Shown here one piece after another: positions 1 to 10,257 of a stretch of 64,000 nt of DNA. Position 1 is the first letter of the stretch. Each line of letters opens with the position of its first letter. The notes below the pieces were generated by a model. The model was not told where the DNA came from. It made no database searches and worked only from the letters and a program-made list of their open reading frames with translations. The position numbers were made by a program, and so were the translations under genes. The stretch comes from Termitomyces sp. T153 (lineage: Eukaryota; Basidiomycota; Agaricomycetes; Agaricales; Lyophyllaceae), in NCBI GenBank assembly GCA_018296165.2, contig JACKQL020000033.1, forward strand, positions 547,370-611,369. Reading direction: 5' to 3'.

Positions 1-404
1 ACATGTGAGGCCTGAGAGGGCCCACCATTGACACTTCATCATGGAGCCTCTTGCTGGGCCCATCCTGCAGCAGGGGAGATGCCCTCTGCTTACCTTTATC
101 ATGTGCTGCTGGAGCTCCCTCTCTCCACCTGCCATGCAGTAGCCCCACTTTCTCCATTAATTGCCTCACACCCTCTCCACCCTCTGCTCCAGATCCTTGG
201 CCCAACACTCTACCCTTGCACTCTTTGCCCATCCACTCTGTCACTCATGCCAAGTCCCACTCCTGCTCTGCAGATATATAAGCCACATGCCAACTTCACA
301 AGACCAAGCATTTCTTGTGCCTTGTATAACAGATGAGACAGACAGACAAGTCTCAGTGGGACTCTAGCACTAGCTCCTTAAACTTGCACTGCTCCCCATG
401 CTGA
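1..404 (+). mobile_element. Fragment of B-type LTR element, left of A1 (B1 part 1)
   Basis: CpG-poor sequence with decayed coding character on the plus strand (about 28-336). Positions about 40-330 resemble the reverse complement of about 21,255-21,590, which lies inside the minus-strand B2 element; both translate to similar Pro/Leu/Cys-rich stretches (for example LGPSCSRGDALC against LGLASSSGDTLC). It is therefore a dispersed repeat, probably the 5' internal or gag-leader part of the B family. It is cut by the window edge on the left and by A1 on the right, and it appears to resume at 6069. No protein function can be assigned. Confidence 0.5.
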
Positions 405-409
405 GCACA
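405..409. repeat. Target-site duplication GCACA of A1, left copy
   Basis: The five bases GCACA directly before the TGTCA start of the A1 5' LTR recur at 6064-6068 directly after the 3' LTR. A 5-bp duplication is normal for Ty3/Gypsy integrases and proves that 410-6063 arrived as one insertion. Confidence 0.85.
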
Positions 410-962
410 TGTCAGGGGATGTCCCAGTCCCCCTTTGCTCTGTTCTCCCTCCTTATGGTTTTCCTTTATTCTCCTTTCACTTCCCTATCTGCTGGCTCTA
501 GTTTTAACCATCAGGCTGCACCAGTTCTCTGTCTGGAGTTCTGACAAGTGTTGCCCTTTCCACAGGGCCTCTTACCAGACCCCTGGATTGTTTCATGTAT
601 TCCAGGCCTACCACTCATTATAGACCTCCCATCTTTGGACCACAGGTACTTCTGACCAAAAGCTATCTTTTGGTTATATTGGGATGTAGTCACATGCAGA
701 GAGTCCAGAGATCAAGGCCATTTACAATGGATTTCTACTTTTGATCAGACTCCAGATTTGGTTGTTGTTGGGTGTTGTTTTCAGAAGCTCTAGAGTAAAT
801 TTTCCAAACACTGGCATTGGGGATCCTTAAACTTGTTCTCTTTGGATCTCCCTTTGCCAGGTGAGTAGCTAGAACTCTAGAACTTGTAGATACTAAATAA
901 ACTTTGGATCTCTCTCTGCCAGTTGTATGATTGAGCCACAGCCTCCAGAGGTCACCCTGACA
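410..962 (+). repeat. 5' LTR of A1
   Basis: Starts TGTCAGGGGATG and ends CCCTGACA, so the termini form the inverted repeat TGTCA/TGACA. It aligns along its length with 5507-6063 and with LTRs at 51,931-52,487 and about 30,660-31,026. The leader that follows (GCAGAACAAGTCTC, from 963) is shared with A4 and, in reverse, with C2, so it is a conserved leader; a TTTGGTCTGGGAGCC stretch about 20 bases downstream may hold the primer-binding site, but the tRNA is not identified. Confidence 0.88.
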
Positions 963-1080
963 GCAGAACAAGTCTCTAGATTTGGTCTGGGAGCCCCCTT
1001 TTTGGTTACTTGAGCTTCTACTTGGTTCCTCAAAAGATCTCTCCCCCACTAGTGTCTTAGTGCCCCTGTGCTCTTCCTAT

Positions 1081-2350
1081 AACCCAGCCAACCCCTCCAG
1101 CACCTCCCCCTGATGCTTCAAGCCCCCAGGATGATGCCTGGAGTTGTTTGCTGTCCCTGGAGACACAGGTTCAACTTACCCAAGCCTCCCTTACTTCCCA
1201 CATGGCTGAACTCACTGGACTCCATCAAACTACTGAAGTGGTATCTCTTTCTCTCCAAGCCCTTCTGGAATGTCTTCCCCTTGCTCCTACTACACCTCCT
1301 ATGCCCCCAGCAGATGCAGAATGGTTTGTGTCTGCACCTAGCTCAGGCTTTCTGGCTCCAGCTGCTGCAGAATGGTTTGCATCTGCATCTGGCTTAGGCC
1401 TTTTAGCTTCCTGTCCTAAACTCTCTCATCCTGCACTCCCTGATGTATATGATGGAGGTTGTAAGGCTGGAGAATGCTTCCTCCAGTCCTGTATCACCTA
1501 TATCCAGCTGAGCAGTGAAGCCTTTACCTCAGATGCCTTGAAAATTGCCTAGGTTCTCTCTTACATGAAGGCTGGTCAAGCCTTAACTTATGTGCTGCAT
1601 ATCTTTTGATGCCCAGGAAGAGTTGAGATTTTCTCTGGCTGGATGGAGTTTGAGAAGGAGTTCCAAGCAGAGTTCTTCCCTCTTGACCCCACCAAAACTG
1701 CAGCTCTTTCCCTTCAAGACCAAACTCAGTACAGTCGAGGAAAGTGGTCCTTTGATGAGTACATTGACTTCTTTTGTGCTTTAGTTGAACAGGCTGGATA
1801 TCCAGATAGTCTTCAGCTCTGCTTCACCTTTTGGGAAGGACTCCACCCCTCTCTCATGGACCATATTGATAACGTGGTGGAGGGGTGCCCAGATGATGAA
1901 CATGTAGACACCTGGTACAAGGTGGCACATGAGCAGTGGCAGCTGATGGAACTCAAACATGAGCTGCCACACATGCAGCATCCTCTAGTTACCTTTTGCT
2001 TTATGATGGCCCCTTGAGTGGGTGCAAACTCTTCCATCCCCTCCCAGGTTGCTTCATTCCATGCTCTTCCTGTTGCTCCTCCATGTTCTCTACCCCAGGG
2101 AGTTCTGATGGATGTTGATGCTTCCTGCCAGCACTCCTCCACCCCATTGCTGTGTCAACATTATGGAAAGGCTGGCCACTTTTCCTGTTATTGTCCTGCA
2201 TTACCTGTCTTCATTGGAGCAAGAGGAGCTGCTTATGCAACTCCTTGCAGCCTGCGATGCAGCAGGAGCTCCCTCTCCTGATGCACTCACAACTGTTCCT
2301 CCTACTGAGGCTGTTGGTGAGTTGGAGATCACATCCATAGAGCCTGAGGA
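1081..2350 (+). pseudogene. A1 gag remnant with degenerate zinc knuckle
   Basis: Structural capsid/nucleocapsid gene of the retrotransposon. The N-terminal part (about 1100-1550) predicts a helical region (QVQLTQASLTSH), stopped by TAG near 1550. The capsid part continues at 1643-2017 in another frame with the gag-like pattern FDEYIDFFCALVEQAGY and WEGLHPSLMDHI. The nucleocapsid region near 2150-2200 has CQHYGKAGHFSCYCP, where the second cysteine of the CCHC knuckle is now tyrosine. Frameshifts and stops separate the pieces, so no intact Gag is made. The same N-terminal region is present in A4 at 51,446-51,885, which supports its assignment. Confidence 0.7.
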
Positions 2351-2356
2351 GGATTT

Positions 2357-4190
2357 TTGAAGAGGCAGCAGATGACCTGTATGCCCCTGTTGCCTAGCAC
2401 TAATCATTTCACTCCCTTGTCTGTAGAATCAAATATATATGTTGCTGCTATTGATACTATGCCCAAAATGATAAGCCCCCTCTCAAACATACAAAACCCA
2501 CCTCCAGCTAAAGTTTCAGCTGGGAATATGCCTCCTAGCCCATGCTCCTGGATTCCTGCCTGGAAACATTGTCTCCCCCATCACTACATTGTTGCTTTCA
2601 CTCCTTCTGCCAACTCCTTGAAGCTACAGGTAGAAATTGAGACAACTAACACCCAACAGGTCTGGAGCATTGTGGCCCTGCTTGACAGTGGAGCAACGGG
2701 CCTTTTCTTCAATGCAGACTATGTGCAACAACACCATCTCACCACATGCCCCCTCTCTTGTCCAATCCCTATATACAATGTAGATGGCATGCTTAATGAA
2801 GCTGGCTTTATTTGCTCAGTAGTAGACCTCGTGCTTTGCTACCAGGACCACTTGGAACACACTGCTTTTGCTGTCACTAGTTTGGGGAAGCAAGACATGA
2901 TCTTAGGGTTTACCTGGTTATGTGAACATAACTCTGAGATTGATTGGACCAAGGGCAAGGTGAAGATGAGCCATTGTCCCTGTCATTGTCTGACCTGTGT
3001 GGAGGAGGCTTGGAAGGAGCACAGAGTAAAAGTCCATGAGTGCACTGCCATGCATGCTTGTTGCACAGGGCATCTCCCTTTTGCTGATCTCAACCTCCTG
3101 AATCCCCCACTCTGGCATTCCCTCATAGAAAGGCCCTTTACAAGGATGTCCAAGGTGTTGGGTGTGAACCCCAGGAGGAAGATGGATGTGAAGGGAACTT
3201 TGCCAGCACTCACAACCCAGAGTCTCCAGATGAGACCATTGAGGTAGGTGATAGGATCTATGCCACAACACTTTGCCCTCCTCCTACAATAGCAGAGATC
3301 AGGGCTAGCCAGACAACCTTTCAGCAATTAGCTGAGGCATTTGCAGCAAATTCCCAGCTCAAACTCTCTTGCAGCATAGTTCTGCATCATTTACATGACT
3401 TCGAGGATGTATTTTCCAAGGCATCATTTGATTCACTCCTGGAACATAAGCAATGGGACCATGCAATTGAGCTGAGCTGATACCAGATGCTGAACCTTCC
3501 AGTTGCAAAGTCTATCCACTCGCACCCCATGAGCAGGATGAACTGGATGCATTCCTGCAGGAGAACCTTAGCTCTGGCAGAATATGACCCTCTAAGTCTC
3601 CAATGGCCTCCCCAGTCTTTTTCATTAAGAAGAAGGATGGGTCTCTTTGTCTGGTTCAGGATTATCAAGTCCTGAATGCAATGATAGTAAAGAACTGCTA
3701 TCCCCTACCACTCATCTTGGAACTGGTCAACAACCTTCAAGGTGCATGATATTTCACTAAGTTGGATGTCCACTGGGGCTACAAAAATGTGCACATCAAG
3801 GAAGGAGATGAGTGGAAGGCAGTGTTCAGAACCAATTGTGGACTCTTTGAACCTTTGGTAATGTTCTTTGGCCTCACAAACAGTCCAGCCACCTTTCAGA
3901 CAATGACAAATGATATCTTCCATGATCTGATTGCAGAGGGTGTTGTTTGTGTGTATCTGGATGATATCCTTATCTATACCAAGACCCTAGAGGAACACTG
4001 TCAAATCACATGCATTGTCTTGGAATGCCTCTGCCAACACCAGCTCTATCTTAAGCCTGATAAGTGTGAGTTTGAGCAGACTAAGGTCAAGTACCTTGGT
4101 CTGATCATCTCTCATGGAAGGTCTGATCATCTCTCATTGAACAGCAGAGATGGATCTGGTTAAAGTAGCAGGTGTAGTGGAGTGGCCAGA
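2357..4190 (+). pseudogene. A1 pol part 1: aspartic protease and reverse transcriptase
   Basis: The open stretch 2357-3247 carries the retroviral-type protease: the catalytic motif appears as ALLDSGATG near 2680 and the later hydrophobic-Gly motif as MILGFTWL near 2900. After a stop and shift, RT motifs appear around 3680-4130: LDVHWGYKNV, the FFGLTNSPATFQ motif, and the active-site YLDDILIY near 3950. The catalytic Asp-Asp pair is retained. Several stops (for example TGA at 3478 and TGA in place of arginine or glutamine codons) break the frame. The region ends at about 4190 where RNase H should start but is deleted. Confidence 0.82.
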
Positions 4191-5420
4191 GCCAAAGAAT
4201 CCTGGAACTATTGGTGGCCACAGATCTCTCAATATGTAGGCACCTACACTAGCACCTGTGATCTTTGTCTTTGCACCAAGCCTTGCCACCAAGCACCCAT
4301 GGGCCAGCTCCATCCACTCCCTATTCCAGCTGCTTGCTGGAGTGTTGCATTGGTAGATTTCATTGTGGAACTCTCAGATGCTCATGGGTATGATGCAGTA
4401 ATGGTAGTTGTGGACCTCTATGGTAAACGAGCCCATTTCATCCCTACCCACACAATGTGCTCTGCCTTGGGAGCAGCTAGTCTGTATTGGAAGAATGTCT
4501 GGAAACTCCATGGTCTATCAGATGGGTATGTCTCCAATTGAGGCCCCCAGTTTGTGGCAGAATTTACTCAGGAACTGTACTGCCTGCTTGGAGTAAAGCT
4601 CCATACCACCACTGCCTACCATCCCCAGTCAGATGGGCAGACAGAACATGTAAATCAGGAACTGGAATAGTATCTCTGCATCTTTTGTAATGAGAGGTAG
4701 GATAATTAGGATGAGCTCCTGCCAGATGCTGAGTTCCAGTACAACAACCATGTCCACTCTTCCATGCAAATGACTCCATTCTTTCTGGACACTGGCAGGC
4801 ACCCCCACATGGGATTTGAACCTCAGGCATACCCCTCTGAGAATGACTCATAAATGAGTTTGTGGACAAGATGAAGAAGGTGCAGGAGGAAGCCAAGGCT
4901 GCATTGGTGAAGGCCAAGGATGACATGGCATGCTATTATGATCATTGCCAGACACTGGCCCCAGTTTACAAGCCAGGAGACTGTGTGTACTTGGATAGCT
5001 CAGATATTAAGATAACAAGACCATCTCAAAAACTGTCACATTGTCATCTTGGCCCCTTCATGGTGGAGAAGAAAGTGGGACCCTTAGCATACCAACTTAA
5101 GCTGCCAGTAGGCATATGCCAATTGCACCCAGTCTTCAATGTTGTCAAACTATTCCCAGCCCCAGAGGATCCAATCCCAGGCCACTGCCCTAAGCCATTC
5201 CCCCCCCCCCCCACCAGTTCTGGTTGACAATGAAGAGGAGTATGAAGTAGAGGAAATTTTGGATAGCAGGATATTATGAGGGAAGTTGCAGTTCGAGGTG
5301 AAATGGAAGGGATATGGCATTGAGGACATCTCTTGGGAGCTGCAGGCTAATGTATGTGCACTGACCCTGGTCCAGGACTTCTACCAAAGGCATCCAAATG
5401 CCCCGAAGGCCATTTGAGGC
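4190..5420 (+). pseudogene. A1 pol part 2: integrase and chromodomain
   Basis: Integrase begins with the zinc-binding segment (CDLCLCTKPCHQ, near 4255-4295), then the catalytic core with VDFIVELSDAHGYDA and VVVDLYGKRAHF. The second catalytic block reads VSN-stop-GPQF where VSDRGPQF is usual, so the aspartate is Asn and the arginine CGA is now TGA. HPQSDGQTEHVNQEL carries the final Glu. The C-terminal barrel follows (KPGDCVYLDSSD, near 4970). From about 5225 a chromodomain is readable, [12 protein letters not shown] then [16 protein letters not shown], with another TGA at an expected CGA. Chromodomains target such elements to methylated histone chromatin. Inactive by stops. Confidence 0.85.
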
Positions 5421-5490
5421 ATCTATCCCATCTCAGCAGTGGACCATGCAATTCATGACTTCTTCTACTCAGTACATCAAGATGCCACAT

Positions 5491-5506
5491 GCTAGAGGGG
5501 GGGTGA
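5491..5506 (+). promoter_or_regulatory. Polypurine tract of A1
   Basis: GCTAGAGGGGGGGTGA lies immediately before the 3' LTR start at 5507. It is the expected plus-strand primer site of an LTR retrotransposon. The same tract is found, reversed, next to the A2, A3, C1 and C2 LTRs and in a shorter form before the A4 3' LTR (51,915-51,930). Confidence 0.8.
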
Positions 5507-6063
5507 TGTCAGGAGATGTCCCAGTCCCCCTTTGCTCTGTTCTCCCTCCTTATGGTTTTCCTTTATTCTCCTTTCACTTTTCTATCTGCTGGCTCCAGTT
5601 TTAACCATCAGGCTGCACCGGTTCTCTGTCTGTAATCCCGACAAGTGTTGCCCCTTCCACAGGGCCTCTTACCAGACCCCTGGATTGTTTCATGTATTCC
5701 AGGCCTACCACTCATCATAGACCTCCCATCTTTGGACCACAGGTACTTCTGACCAAAAGCTATCTTTTGGTTATATTGGGATGTAGTCACATGCAGAGAG
5801 TCCAGAGATCAAGGCCATTTACAATGGATTTCTACTTTTGATCAGACTCCAGATTTGGTTGTTGTTGGGTGTTGTTTTTAGAAGCTCTAGAGTAAATTTT
5901 CCAAACACCTGGCATTGGGGATCCTTAGACTTGTTCTCTTTGGATCTCCCTCTGCCAGGTGAGTAGCTAGAACTCTAGAACTTCTTGTAGATACTGAATA
6001 AACTTTGGATCTCCCTCTGCCAGTTGTGTGATTGAGCCATAGCCTCCAGAGGTTGCCCTTACA
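5507..6063 (+). repeat. 3' LTR of A1
   Basis: Nearly the same as 410-962; starts TGTCAGGAGATG and ends CCCTTACA. The end differs from the 5' copy (TTACA against TGACA). Differences along the pair are scattered and mostly single-base, which fits an insertion that is not recent. Confidence 0.88.
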
Positions 6064-6068
6064 GCACA
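6064..6068. repeat. Target-site duplication GCACA of A1, right copy
   Basis: Matches 405-409 exactly; marks the right boundary of A1. Confidence 0.85.
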
Positions 6069-6711
6069 GTGATCACACTAAATAAGTGGCCCAGCTAGAA
6101 TGCAAATTGTGATACTCTCAATGACTTACTAAGGCCTCCACCTAGCACCACTCCAAAGTTGGGGGGCCCTGCACCTGCCTAACCACCTCTGCAAACCACT
6201 CTAACATCACATCTGTCTATGCCACTCTTTGCAATTCCAGAACAACTTGTACTATTCCTACTATTAAGCTTGGCCTGGAGGGATGTGCTGGTGGCACCAG
6301 AGCTGGTTGGAAAGACCTAGACAGGCCCACCATTGCCATGGACAACTCTATCACACCTGGTCAATACAGCAGCAAGCAAGGGATTGTCACATGCACAATG
6401 ACAGTACATTGAGTCCACCCTTCTCTGGTCCTGGCATCAGTCAAACACCTCCTGGCAGTCCTCATATTCAGTCCACATGTCAATGCAATTCTTGTCAGAG
6501 AGCAGAGGGGTCAGGGATTAATGAAGATTCTGAAAAAGACATGAAGGGAGATTTGGAAAGCACTGAGCAGCCTTGCTTCAGCTTTGTTACCCATGCTGCT
6601 GCAACTCACTGCAAACTGACGCATGTTGCTCCAACTTTGATTTCCATGCTACCCTCAATTCCCAACTCATACTTTGTGCCTTGAAGATCTTGACATTGAA
6701 GGAGGGGTGAT
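6069..6711 (+). mobile_element. B1 part 2: 3' internal region of the B element
   Basis: Continuation of the B-type element interrupted by A1. It holds a decayed open stretch (6283-6684) with no recognisable domain. It ends in the purine-rich GAAGGAGGGGTGA, a polypurine tract directly before an LTR that begins TGTCACAACC at 6712. The region is CpG-poor. No pol domains are visible, so B1 had already lost most of its interior or was a non-autonomous family. Confidence 0.55.
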
Positions 6712-7421
6712 TGTCACAACCAATCTCTGAATCTCCAGACCTTCCTTCAGCACTCCCCAAACCCCTGGAGTACCCACCAACATCCCCTCAACCCACCCCA
6801 ACCCTTGCTCACCACCAGCACCTGCCCCAGAAAGCTCCAATGCTTCCTTGGCCAATTGTGACACTTTCTTGGACAACTCCAACACTTCTCCTGCAGGCTC
6901 CATCACTTCCCCTGACCCTCCCTCCTCATATTTCTGCCTCCTTCTCTGAACCCTGGCACACATCATGGACCTACACCAGTGTGTCCCCACAGACTACCTG
7001 ATCAGACCCAACACCTGTCCAACCCATGCAGCCCCAACCAGCCCCACCATCAAACCTGCAATTCCTGGAGTAGGCCTAGTTGTCAGTATTTAAGTTGTAG
7101 AGTAATATCTGCTCTGGTAGTCTTGATCTTACTTATAATTATGTCCTGTTACATCTTGCTTCCCAGTTTTGTCTCTGTTTCTATCTCATTGTTTCTAGTC
7201 TCATCTCATTCTCAATTCTATTTCATTCTCATCTCTATCTCATCTCAACTCCATCTCATCTCATCTACCTCAGTTTCCTTCAAGTGTGCCCAATTTCCTT
7301 TTATTCTATCTCTGTTCTAATCTCTGGTCATACCTTTATGACCCTGTACATTCCTATCTAACTCTGGTCCCACTCCTGTTGCTTGTATGACTCTTGATTG
7401 CCCTGCACTCCTTGTATCCTC
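6712..7421 (+). repeat. 3' LTR of B1
   Basis: Starts TGTCACAACC after a polypurine tract. Its first 400 bases (repeated CCAACA/ACCCACCCCAACC-rich text) match the plus-strand LTR at 50,255 and the reverse complement of about 20,100-20,503. The later CT-rich part (TCTCATCTCATTCTCAATTC) matches the reverse of about 19,870-20,000 and 25,170-25,300. The right end is not exact; it is placed where the F1 LTR begins at 7422. Confidence 0.65.
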
Positions 7422-8102
7422 TGATAAGACCTAACTATCACTGGGCACCATCATTGACATCTAGGACTGTCTTATCTGGGCAGCACCTGACATGGACACA
7501 AGCATGAGTATGTACAAGTCATGTGACTTCATCACATGGAATCTAGCTCCAAGGTCTGGAATGACTATAGCCATTGCTTGGGATTTTAGTGACTACAAGA
7601 CTACTGGATAATGAGCTTCATCATGTGGAGTCTAGCCTTTGGATTGAAAATGATAAGGCCAAGACCTTCCTTAGCAACAATTGCTAGCAACATTACTTAG
7701 CAACAACAATATCTCTTCTCAAAAATGGATATATCAAAGGCCATGTGACCTCTTACTTATTATTTTCATACCTGAATGGTGTCTACACTTCAGATATTGA
7801 CATTAGATATGCTTTTTTATTGTTACTGACATCTATTATACATCTTGTCAACATTGCATATGAATACTTGGTTACCATACTGACATCTAGTATGTATCAG
7901 GGACACCCTGGCAGATGCCATCACTGGCAGCAACTAATATTTCCTTTCTAAATACTATACCTACAAACAGTATAAATACTGCCTGTACAAAGAGACAAGA
8001 GTATTGTTTCCCTCATTAGCTCTCAGCTTACCAGCTTCAGATTTCTCTGATTGCTCTCTTTTGTCATCATTAACAACTTAGCAACAAGTCTTAATAACCT
8101 AA
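7422..8102 (+). repeat. 5' LTR of F1
   Basis: Begins TGATAAGACC and ends near AACCTAA at 8102. It aligns with 25,851-26,589 (TGATTAGACC to AACCTCA), whose TGA/TCA ends suggest the ancestral termini. A promoter-like CAGTATAAATACTG lies at about 7967-7980 and is conserved in the other copy at about 26,397. The stretch is rich in TTAGCAAC/TAGCAAC words. Confidence 0.7.
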
Positions 8103-8554
8103 TATTTGATCTAGTGTGGGTGCTGACTGCAGGTTCCTGCTCCTGTTGCTTCCATGACCTTCACTTGCCCACATAATTAGTACTTGCTTTCAGACTTGTA
8201 CCTGAGCCCCCCCCCCAAAGCCCAAACCTCCTTTGTACCTTGTCTAAGACTTCTCTGGACCACCCCAGACTTGCTTGAACTACTTTCCCTAGCTTACCTC
8301 CTTGAGTATCTGGAGTCCAGACCTCCACAGAACACTAGGTTATAAGTGCAGGACAATGTGTCTGCCTAGTATAGACTTGCCCAGTTAAGCTGAGCCCCTG
8401 TGGTTAGCAGAACCTGACAGATACTAACATTTCTGCAAGGCAAGTCCAAAATAAACAATTGCCAACATGTTTGCTATGAAACAGAACCACCCCATTGCTT
8501 TCATCAACAAAGACCTTGACAATAACAATAATAACATAGCAACCATTATTAGCT
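8103..8554 (+). mobile_element. F1 leader with an inverted copy of the F 3' end
   Basis: No gene. About 8245-8418 is the reverse complement, imperfectly, of about 19,459-19,640, which covers the end of the F1 integrase frame and sequence after it (shared words such as CACTAGGTTATAAGTGCAGG). So a piece of a 3' end lies inverted in the 5' leader. A poly-C run of ten lies near 8208. CpG is almost absent. Confidence 0.6.
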
Positions 8555-10001
8555 ATGTCTACTGATTCCTCTATTCCCTTGATTCTTGAACAGACACTTT
8601 CAGTCAATACAAGCAATGCAGACAATACCCTGACCTATGTGCACATTCCTTTCCCTTCTCAATATGTTGCTAATGATCCCACTAAAAGAAAAGGAGTGCA
8701 GGTAAAGAAGAAGTACAAACCTGTTGCTATGAAGACCAAACCAATTGCTGGCCACATTAGCAAAGACTTTAGAATTGAGCAACACATCATAGGCAATCCT
8801 TTAGCAACTATGCCAGCACTCAACCCCAACTCTCCACCATCTGTACCATCCCAGCAATTCACTAGCAACAAACAAGCAAAATTTGTTAAAGATCATGACA
8901 CAGGTTTCCTCACTAGTGCTAAACTTAACATACTCATCAACCTTGTTGCTAAGCAAGAAAAGGCATTTGCTTGGGGAGACTCTGAACAAGCAAGCTTGCA
9001 CTCCAACTTCTTTCCTCCAGTATGCATACTGACCATTTCTCATGTCCCCTGGGCTCAGCACAACCACTCCATGCCCCCAGGACCATAGAAGGAAGTCTGT
9101 GAAATCATTTGCAATAAGATCAAGGCTGGCATTTATGAATGCTCGAACTCTGCATACCAATCATGCTGGTTCTGTGTACTGAAGAAAAATGGTAAGCTCA
9201 GAATTGTACACAATCTAGAGCCACTAAACCATGTCACCATTCTCCACACTGGAGTTCCCACTTTTCCAGATCATATTGCTGAATCTTTTGCTGGATGCAT
9301 TTGTGGCACTATGCTTGACCACTATGTTGGTTATGATGAGTGATTAGTTGACCCAGCATCACAGAATCAAATGATGTATCAAACTCATTTTGGCACACTT
9401 TGCTTAGTGACCTTACTAATGGGTTGGACCAACTCTGTGCCAATTTTCCATGATGACATTACCTTCATCCTGCAGCCTGAAATTCCTCACCATGTACTCA
9501 GCTTCATTGATGATGTTGGCACCAAAGGTCCCAAAGACTGGAAACTCATTAATAATGTCCCCACTAAGCATCCTGCTAACTCTAATATTTGTTTAGCACT
9601 ATCAGAGTTTTTTGAACTTCTTAACCAAATCCTTCAGTAAATAAAGTACTGTAGGGTCACAAACTAGTCTTGTGTGCCTCAACCTTCAAGATCCTTGGAA
9701 ATGTTTGCACACCTAATAGTTGCATTCTAGATGAAAGTCATTTAGCCCTGCTCAAACACTGGGGCCCTTGCAAGTCACTATCTGAAGTCTGTGCCTTTCT
9801 GGGTACAGTTGAAGTTCTCAGGATTTTTGTCAAGAATTTCACTCACCACACCAACAACTTAACAAAACATACTCATGTTGGCATTCCTTTAAAATTTGGC
9901 CCTAAACTGACTAATGCTCAGCAAGGCCTAGTCAAAGCCCTACAAGATGCTAAGCCCCTTGTTCCCATTGATTATGAATTGCCTAACCCTGTCATCCTAG
10001 T
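8555..10001 (+). pseudogene. F1 pol part 1: Gypsy reverse transcriptase region
   Basis: Plus-strand remnants of a Ty3/Gypsy pol gene of an agaricomycete type. Readable RT blocks are AYQSCWFCVLKKNGK with LRIVHNLEPLN (about 9150-9230), GTLCLVTLLMGWTNSVPIFH (about 9390-9450), and the palm motif as SFIDDVGTKGP (about 9500-9530), so the Asp-Asp pair is kept. The thumb continues at 9670-10,065 (LGTVEVLRIFVKNF). Stops at 9086 and 9343 and frame changes break it. The frame is interrupted at 10,001 by insertion of D and resumes at 17,566. Confidence 0.78.
9997..10001. repeat. Target-site duplication CTAGT of D, left copy
   Basis: CTAGT precedes the left LTR of D and recurs at 17,561-17,565 after the right LTR. 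It shows that D inserted into F1 as a unit. Confidence 0.9.
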
Positions 10002-10228
10002 TGTAACGCCAATGGATGTTATTCCAATGTCATTACACTTTCTTCTGAGGGGGACTCTGAAGTAACAATTTAAAACTTGTCAAATCTTCACTATCTACAG
10101 ATCAAGTATTTATATACTAAGATAATCAAACTTAAATCTAAAGAAATAAGCAAATAGCTAGAGTAATTAGTAGTGAGTAATAAAGCACGCTCCGTCGGAT
10201 CGACACAAGCACCAAAATTTGTGCTACA
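10002..10228 (-). repeat. 3' LTR of D (left)
   Basis: In plus orientation starts TGTAACGCC and ends GTGCTACA. It matches 17,333-17,560 except for about twelve transitions and one single-base indel; each transition lies where one or both copies show TG or CA in place of an inferred CG. The purine tract CAGGAGGGCG is just upstream in the element's orientation. Confidence 0.93.
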
Positions 10229-10257
10229 TACGCCCTCCTGATGTCAACTCAACATCA

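Larger units (their letters stand above)
410..6063 (+). mobile_element. A1: Ty3/Gypsy chromovirus with both LTRs, decayed
   Basis: The element has two LTRs (410-962 and 5507-6063), a polypurine tract before the 3' LTR and a GCACA duplication. Domain order on the plus strand is gag, zinc knuckle, aspartic protease, reverse transcriptase, integrase, chromodomain, which is the chromovirus order. RNase H is missing: near 4190 the sequence jumps from the end of the RT region (VEWPEPK in translation) straight into the integrase zinc-binding part (ESWNYWWP), a loss of about 1 kb compared with A2 at 52,650-56,109. Many in-frame stops make it non-autonomous. CpG is very rare, about a dozen sites by eye. 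It sits inside the B1 element. Confidence 0.9.

Noticed and set aside
5201..5216. Poly-C tract in A1 (also about 8208, and poly-G at 56,033)
   Set aside because: Homopolymer runs in decayed element sequence; they may hide length errors in the assembly but show no feature of their own.
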